Part shown: piece after piece, positions 1 through 5,922 of the stretch
How the letters are laid out: each line of letters starts with the position of its first letter
Numbering within the stretch: position 1 is the first letter of the stretch
Origin: Alphaproteobacteria bacterium
Lineage (GTDB): Bacteria; Pseudomonadota; Alphaproteobacteria; G02398745; G023898745
DNA: 5,922 bases
Assembly: GCA_027366195.1 (NCBI GenBank)
Contig: DAHXKW010000074.1
Location: 1 to 5,922 of the forward strand
Direction: 5' to 3'
Position numbers and translations under genes: made by a program
Notes under the pieces: model-generated
Seen by the model: only the letters and a program-made list of their open reading frames with translations
Told to the model about the DNA's origin: nothing
Databases searched by the model: none

Positions 1-20
1 ACCTCTGACGTAGGAATTAA

Positions 21-527
21 CCATCGGCCATCTGTTTTAGAAAAGAAGTTGGAGCAGCTGGTAAAGATTTGCATGGCATGACGCGTCAGCACCAATTTTA
101 TAAGGTGGAAATGGTGTCAATTACGGATCAGGATACATCTTACGATGAACTTGAGCGTATGGTGGAAATTGCGTCAACCTTGCTGACGCGACTTGAGCTC
201 CCCCATCGCATTATTACACTGTGTACAGGTGATATGGGATTTGCTTCCACAAAAACGTATGATTTAGAGGTTTGGTTGCCTTCTCAAAATAATTATCGTG
301 AAATTTCGAGTTGTTCGAACTGTGAAGACTTCCAAGCCCGTCGTATGATGACGCGTTATAAAACTGTTAGTGATGAGAATTTATACTGTCATACCCTCAA
401 TGGTAGTGGCCTTGCCGTTGGCCGTACTTTAATCGCAATTTTAGAAAATTTTCAGAATAAGGATGGAACAATTGATATTCCGAAGGTATTGAGAGGATAC
501 TGTTCAACACACGAGAAGAAGCTTTAG
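21..527 (+). CDS. serS: Seryl-tRNA synthetase, C-terminal catalytic part; 5' end missing and frame disrupted
   Basis: SerS charges tRNA-Ser with serine in the cytoplasm and is a class II synthetase. What is visible is the catalytic C-terminus: motif 2 'CFRKE' (33-47) with the following 'GAAGKDLHGMTRQHQF', then 'TLCTGDMGF', 'KTYDLEVWLP', 'YREISSCSN', 'DFQARRM', and motif 3 'NGSGLAVGRT', ending 'VLRGYC' plus a short tail. A full enzyme is roughly 420-430 residues; about 168 codons lie here, and the N-terminal coiled coil and motif 1 are outside the window. Homology runs upstream of the TTG at 69, so that codon is not the start. The same frame has stops at 6-8 (TGA) and 18-20 (TAA), where the conserved stretch just before motif 2 should be. 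A small indel between about 8 and 33 would explain this; so would a decayed gene copy or a sequence error. Identity is certain; intactness is doubtful. Confidence 0.9.
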   Translation, partial: PSAICFRKEVGAAGKDLHGMTRQHQFYKVEMVSITDQDTSYDELERMVEIASTLLTRLELPHRIITLCTGDMGFASTKTYDLEVWLPSQNNYREISSCSNCEDFQARRMMTRYKTVSDENLYCHTLNGSGLAVGRTLIAILENFQNKDGTIDIPKVLRGYCSTHEKKL

Positions 528-590
528 AATTTATTTTTTAGTAATGAAGCATTTTTAACTATACATTAATTTTAATTTTTTATATTGATA

Positions 591-709
591 ATGTAAGATG
601 GCCGCACCTGGTGGGCAGAGATTGCACGATCCCTGGGCGATAGACCGGATTAAGTTTTAGGACTTGATCTTTAAAGCCATCGGGCCTTAGGTTTGAAGAT
701 TGCTTACGT
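591..709 (+). ncRNA. Candidate structured RNA between serS and bamD
   Basis: This GC-richer island sits in AT-rich spacer and folds by eye into nested helices. An outer helix pairs 591-597 (ATGTAAG) with 703-709 (CTTACGT, one G-U). A small hairpin pairs 601-603/605-607 with 611-613/614-616. A middle helix pairs CCTGGG+CGAT (632-641) with ATCG (679-682) and CTTAGG (686-691), with a 3-base bulge. The apical hairpin GATTAAGT (648-655) / ACTTGATC (662-669) has all eight pairs (one G-U) around a six-base loop. A competing pairing, GATGGC (597-602) with GCCATC (676-681), is also possible. TATATT (581-586) and GATAAT (587-592) are possible -10 boxes, but no good -35 is seen. It does not match SRP RNA, RNase P RNA, tmRNA or a tRNA by any motif I recognise. 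A 6S-like RNA is conceivable but the arrangement is not typical. It could also be a bamD leader or chance pairing. Confidence 0.33.
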
Positions 710-874
710 ATACTAAGTGATTGTGGAACTTATGATTTGGTTTGAAAACCTGTCACAGCCTGTTTTGTAGACAACCCAAATTAACGTCAGGTTAAAAACT
801 CTCCGCATTACGAAAACATTAAAACCTTCCTATGAAAAATTAATACCAAGACACACATCCCCACCCTTATTCCC
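710..874. other. Spacer without a recognisable gene
   Basis: AT-rich spacer between the candidate RNA and the bamD upstream region. No open frame of useful length or known family is seen on either strand. The only local structures are a short hairpin GGTTT-GA-AAACC (739-750), not followed by a T-run and so not a convincing terminator, and a weak TGTC/GACA pairing around 751-773. Confidence 0.5.
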
Positions 875-886
875 TGACCATGGTCA
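875..886. promoter_or_regulatory. Perfect 12-base palindrome upstream of bamD (possible operator)
   Basis: TGACCATGGTCA is a perfect inverted repeat. It lies three bases before a TTGACA hexamer and about 50 bases before the probable bamD start. Its symmetry and position fit a dimeric regulator site. It is followed by ATTTTT, so a weak terminator for an upstream transcript is an alternative, but the stem would be only four pairs around a four-base loop. No regulator can be named. Confidence 0.3.
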
Positions 887-889
887 TTT

Positions 890-918
890 TTGACAGGTGT
901 GCTAAACTCAACTAAATG
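890..918 (+). promoter_or_regulatory. Possible sigma70 promoter for bamD-pssA
   Basis: TTGACA at 890-895 is a perfect -35 hexamer. Seventeen bases later, 913-918 (TAAATG) is only a weak -10 match, so the call rests mainly on the -35 box. If real, transcription would begin near 925, downstream of the ATG at 916. That would favour the ATG at 937 as the bamD start. Confidence 0.35.
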
Positions 919-936
919 ATAGTGTCCTTCAAAATC

Positions 937-1686
937 ATGAAAGTCTCACACTGGTCGGTTTCTTCAGCCTTGCTGGCAATTTTTCTAACAAGTTGCGCCG
1001 CAATGAAAGAAGAAAATATTCCCGATTCTCCTTTGCCAGAACTATATCATCAAGGTTTGAGCTTCTATCAGCAAAAGAACTATAAAAAAGCTATAGAATG
1101 CTTCAAGGCTGTCGAACGCCAATATCCTTACGATCACGCTACAATTCAAGCGCAACTGATGATCGGTTACTTGCAATATTTAAGACGCGAATATAATGAT
1201 GCCATTAATAGCTTCAAATTATTTATTGAGCTCAATCCTTATCACAAAGAAGTACCTTACGCTTTATATATGCTTGGGATGAGCTATTTCCAACAACTCT
1301 CAGTTGTCCAGCGGGATCAATCTTCTGCAAAAGATGCCCTTGATCATTTTGAGCTACTGAGAAATCGCTATCCTGAAAGTATTTACCGTAAAGATTCCAT
1401 CGAAAAAATAAAAACCATTGAAGATCACCTGGCAGGTAAGCACGTAGATATCGCGCGTTTTTATCTTAATAATCGCTCTTATGATTCTGCAGTAAGCCGT
1501 CTACTTGAAGCCATTACCGTATTCCCTCGATCCACCCATGTGCCAGAAGCGAAGTGGCGGCTTGTTGAAGCTTACGACCATCTTGGTCTAAATAAACAAG
1601 CAAAGATGATGGCTCAAGATCTTGTAAAAAACTGTCCCCACACAGAGTGGGCAAATCATGCTCAGAGGTTTTTAAATGGAATCTAA
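937..1686 (+). CDS. bamD: Outer membrane assembly lipoprotein BamD (YfiO/ComL family)
   Basis: BamD is the essential TPR lipoprotein of the BAM complex. It sits on the periplasmic face of the outer membrane and works with BamA to fold beta-barrel proteins. From the ATG at 937 the product is 249 residues with a lipoprotein signal, 'MKVSHWSVSSALLAIFLTSC': a short charged start, hydrophobic core and lipobox L-T-S-C with the acylated Cys at 20 (codon 994-996). TPR-type helices follow ('LYHQGLSFYQQKNYKKAIEC', 'QLMIGYLQYLRREYNDAINS', 'YALYMLGMSYF'), then 'VVQRDQ', 'DHLAGK' with 'ARFYL' shortly after, and 'STHVPEAKWRLVEAYDHLGL', in the order usual for alphaproteobacterial BamD. An in-frame ATG at 916 would add seven residues. 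I prefer 937 because it gives a compact signal peptide and suits the TTGACA box at 890; neither start has a good Shine-Dalgarno. The gene ends inside the start of pssA. Confidence 0.93.
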   Translation: MKVSHWSVSSALLAIFLTSCAAMKEENIPDSPLPELYHQGLSFYQQKNYKKAIECFKAVERQYPYDHATIQAQLMIGYLQYLRREYNDAINSFKLFIELNPYHKEVPYALYMLGMSYFQQLSVVQRDQSSAKDALDHFELLRNRYPESIYRKDSIEKIKTIEDHLAGKHVDIARFYLNNRSYDSAVSRLLEAITVFPRSTHVPEAKWRLVEAYDHLGLNKQAKMMAQDLVKNCPHTEWANHAQRFLNGI

Positions 1687-2428
1687 ATCCCCAAAACACG
1701 AAATTTCTCTCAGAATGATGATTCCCAGCATTATCACAGTCCTTGCATTTTGTTCAGGGTTAACATCCATTCGTTTTGCTCTGGAAGGTCGCTGGGAAGG
1801 CGCCGTCCTCTCTATATTCGCTGCCATGATTCTAGATGGTATGGATGGAAGGGTAGCACGCTTATTACAAGCCACTTCTCGCTTCGGCGCCTTATTGGAT
1901 TCTTTATCTGATCTTGTTTGCTTTGGCTTTGCGCCCGCTTTCTTAATTTACTGCTTTGCTGTTGGCAAATATATTAAGTTTGGGTGGAGCGGCGTTATGT
2001 TCTATTCAACCTGCATGGCCCTTCGGTTGGCGCGTTTTAATGCCTCCTTAGACGAACAAAAAGAACAACCCGCTTGGCTAAAAAGCTATTTCATTGGAGT
2101 CCCCGCTCCTGCTGGGGCTATGCTTCTTGTCACGCCTGTATGCCTATATTTAGCTACAGATATGATGATGTTCGCATCCTTTTGGTTGAATGTGGCTGTA
2201 CTGTGGTGTGTGGGACTGCTACTTGTCAGCCGCATTCCTACTCTTTGTTTAAAAAATATCCATATATCCCAAAACTTAATTTCTGTTTATGCCATATTTT
2301 TTGTTTTATTTGTCGTCGTATTTTATACCCATATTTGGATAGGATTGGCCTCATTAAACTTGCTTTATCTATGCTCTATTCCACTTACTTATATTCAAAG
2401 TAAGTATCAAGCTTCTTCATCCACATAA
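1676..2428 (+). CDS. pssA: CDP-diacylglycerol--serine O-phosphatidyltransferase
   Basis: This 250-residue integral inner-membrane enzyme makes phosphatidylserine from CDP-diacylglycerol and serine, the first committed step to phosphatidylethanolamine. The CDP-alcohol phosphotransferase signature is complete: D54-G-x-D57-G58-x2-A61-R62, then G71, D75 and D79 ('DGMDGRVAR' and 'GALLDSLSD'). These four aspartates bind metal and the CDP-lipid. Other family stretches are 'GLTSIRFALEGRWEGAVLSI', 'MALRLARFN' and 'YFIGVPAPAGA'; 'ALRLARFN' and 'GVPAPAGA' are typical of the PssA branch rather than PgsA. Several hydrophobic segments follow to the C-terminus, as expected for a multi-pass protein. The start ATG has a good ribosome site (AGAGG, 1664-1668, 7 bases away) and overlaps the end of bamD by 11 bases, suggesting coupled translation. 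No phosphatidylserine decarboxylase gene is visible next door. Confidence 0.94.
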   Translation: MESKSPKHEISLRMMIPSIITVLAFCSGLTSIRFALEGRWEGAVLSIFAAMILDGMDGRVARLLQATSRFGALLDSLSDLVCFGFAPAFLIYCFAVGKYIKFGWSGVMFYSTCMALRLARFNASLDEQKEQPAWLKSYFIGVPAPAGAMLLVTPVCLYLATDMMMFASFWLNVAVLWCVGLLLVSRIPTLCLKNIHISQNLISVYAIFFVLFVVVFYTHIWIGLASLNLLYLCSIPLTYIQSKYQASSST

Positions 2429-2452
2429 TTTGAAATTAAATAAATCTCTTTC

Positions 2453-2481
2453 TTGCCAATAGCAATTTTAAAAACTATAAT
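2453..2481 (+). promoter_or_regulatory. Near-consensus sigma70 promoter for the kelch-type gene
   Basis: TTGCCA (2453-2458, five of six bases of the -35 consensus) is followed after exactly 17 bases by TATAAT (2476-2481, perfect -10). Transcription would start near 2487-2489, leaving a leader of about 26 bases before the ATG at 2514. The start site coincides with another ATG (2486, different frame), making that ATG unlikely as a start. This implies the large gene is expressed independently of bamD-pssA. Confidence 0.7.
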
Positions 2482-2513
2482 TCCTATGGAAAAGGAATAT
2501 AAAAAAAGCATTC

Positions 2514-5168
<2,655 letters not shown>

Positions 5169-5922
5169 TGGGAAATTATATGTTGGTTTTGGTGGAACAT
5201 CTCAAAACACAGCCCCTTTCAACGATGTTTGGCAATATGATTTGGACACACAGACTTGGACAAGTATTACTGAATCTAACGGCCCATCAGCAAGAATGTA
5301 TTCTGGAATTACAATAGCCAATTCATCAGCCTTTTTATTTGGTGGTTGGCAGACTCCAAACTATCAAGGACCTTACTTTAATGATTTATGGCAATTTAAT
5401 ACAAGCTGGAAACAAATAATATCTAACAGCACTCTCCCTCCTGCTATTTCAGCTTTTGGCATGAGTTCGTTTAAGGATGAACCGTATATATTTGGCGGAT
5501 TTGGAGGAAATGGAATTAATGCTCCAACTTCATATAACCAATTATGGAAATTTGATGGACAAAAATGGCAAAATATGGCACCAACCACACCTCCATCTAA
5601 TAGATGGCACATGCATATGGAAACTATTGGCGAATCAATTTTTGAATTTGGTGGCCTGACTTCTGGAACTACCGTATCAAGTGACACTTGGTCTTATAAT
5701 GTTACAACAAATATTTGGACAAAATTAATTCCCGACAACCTACTTTCCTCACCAAGCCAACGCGCACATTATGCAATGGGCAAATTAAAAAACAAAATAT
5801 TTTTGTTCGGAGGGGGAACATTTAGTTCTGCATTAGGAGATCTGTGGCTTTTCAATATACAAAATTTAACTTGGGATAAATTATTTCAAAACAATCCACC
5901 GCCAGCACGAGAATTCAATGCA

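Noticed and set aside
69..71. TTG as the start of a short SerS-like protein
   Set aside because: SerS homology continues upstream in the same frame to at least 33, so this is an internal Leu codon.
598..660. Small 20-residue frame starting at ATG 598 (begins MAAPGG)
   Set aside because: No ribosome site, no recognised family, and it lies inside the foldable GC-rich segment, which can produce such a frame by chance.
739..750. GGTTT-GA-AAACC hairpin as a terminator
   Set aside because: The stem is short, the loop is tight and no T-run follows.
2453..2469. Hairpin TTGC-CAATA-GCAA followed by TTTT as a terminator for pssA
   Set aside because: Only four pairs with two G-C, and it coincides with a much better -35 box.
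5373..5687. 104-residue frame on the minus strand opposite the kelch repeats
   Set aside because: The + strand here encodes clear kelch repeats, and the antisense product matches nothing I recognise.

Overview
The window looks like a piece of an AT-rich alphaproteobacterial genome, probably from a host-associated or intracellular lineage (Holosporales- or Rickettsiales-like). Three housekeeping proteins support the class: the SerS C-terminus, a BamD with the alphaproteobacterial 'DHLAGK' block followed by an 'ARFYL' variant of the usual 'GRYYL', and a short PssA whose start resembles alphaproteobacterial PssA. The lineage within the class and the lifestyle are inference. They rest on AT-richness and on a large, eukaryote-flavoured secreted or surface protein (Thr/Pro-rich linker plus kelch repeats).

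Layout, all on the + strand. Positions 1-527 hold the 3' part of serS; its frame is closed by stops in the first 20 bases, so the gene is frame-disrupted here or the sequence has an error. Positions 528-936 have no convincing protein gene. They contain a GC-richer segment (about 591-709) that folds by eye into nested helices, a perfect 12-base palindrome, and a TTGACA box just before bamD. bamD (outer-membrane lipoprotein of the BAM complex) and pssA (phosphatidylserine synthase) overlap by 11 bases and look translationally coupled, so one transcript would serve outer-membrane protein assembly and phospholipid synthesis.

After pssA, a near-consensus sigma70 promoter (TTGCCA-17-TATAAT, 2453-2481) starts a separate unit: a very long gene from 2514 that runs off the right edge. 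Its first frame encodes 884 residues: a hydrophobic N-terminus, divergent alpha-helical repeats, a 17-residue glutamate run, one transmembrane helix, a Cys- and sequon-rich segment, and a Thr/Pro-rich linker. The frame then meets a run of eight C (5128-5135). Beyond it, kelch beta-propeller repeats are encoded in the +1 frame, open to the end of the window. One C fewer would fuse the two parts exactly within a kelch 'PPAR-GH' motif.

The most interesting point is this C8 junction. It could be a phase-variable on/off switch for the propeller of a surface or secreted protein, a site of programmed frameshifting or slippage, a genuine inactivating mutation, or a sequencing error. The sequence alone cannot decide. 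The serS disruption in the same window makes the error explanation a serious competitor.
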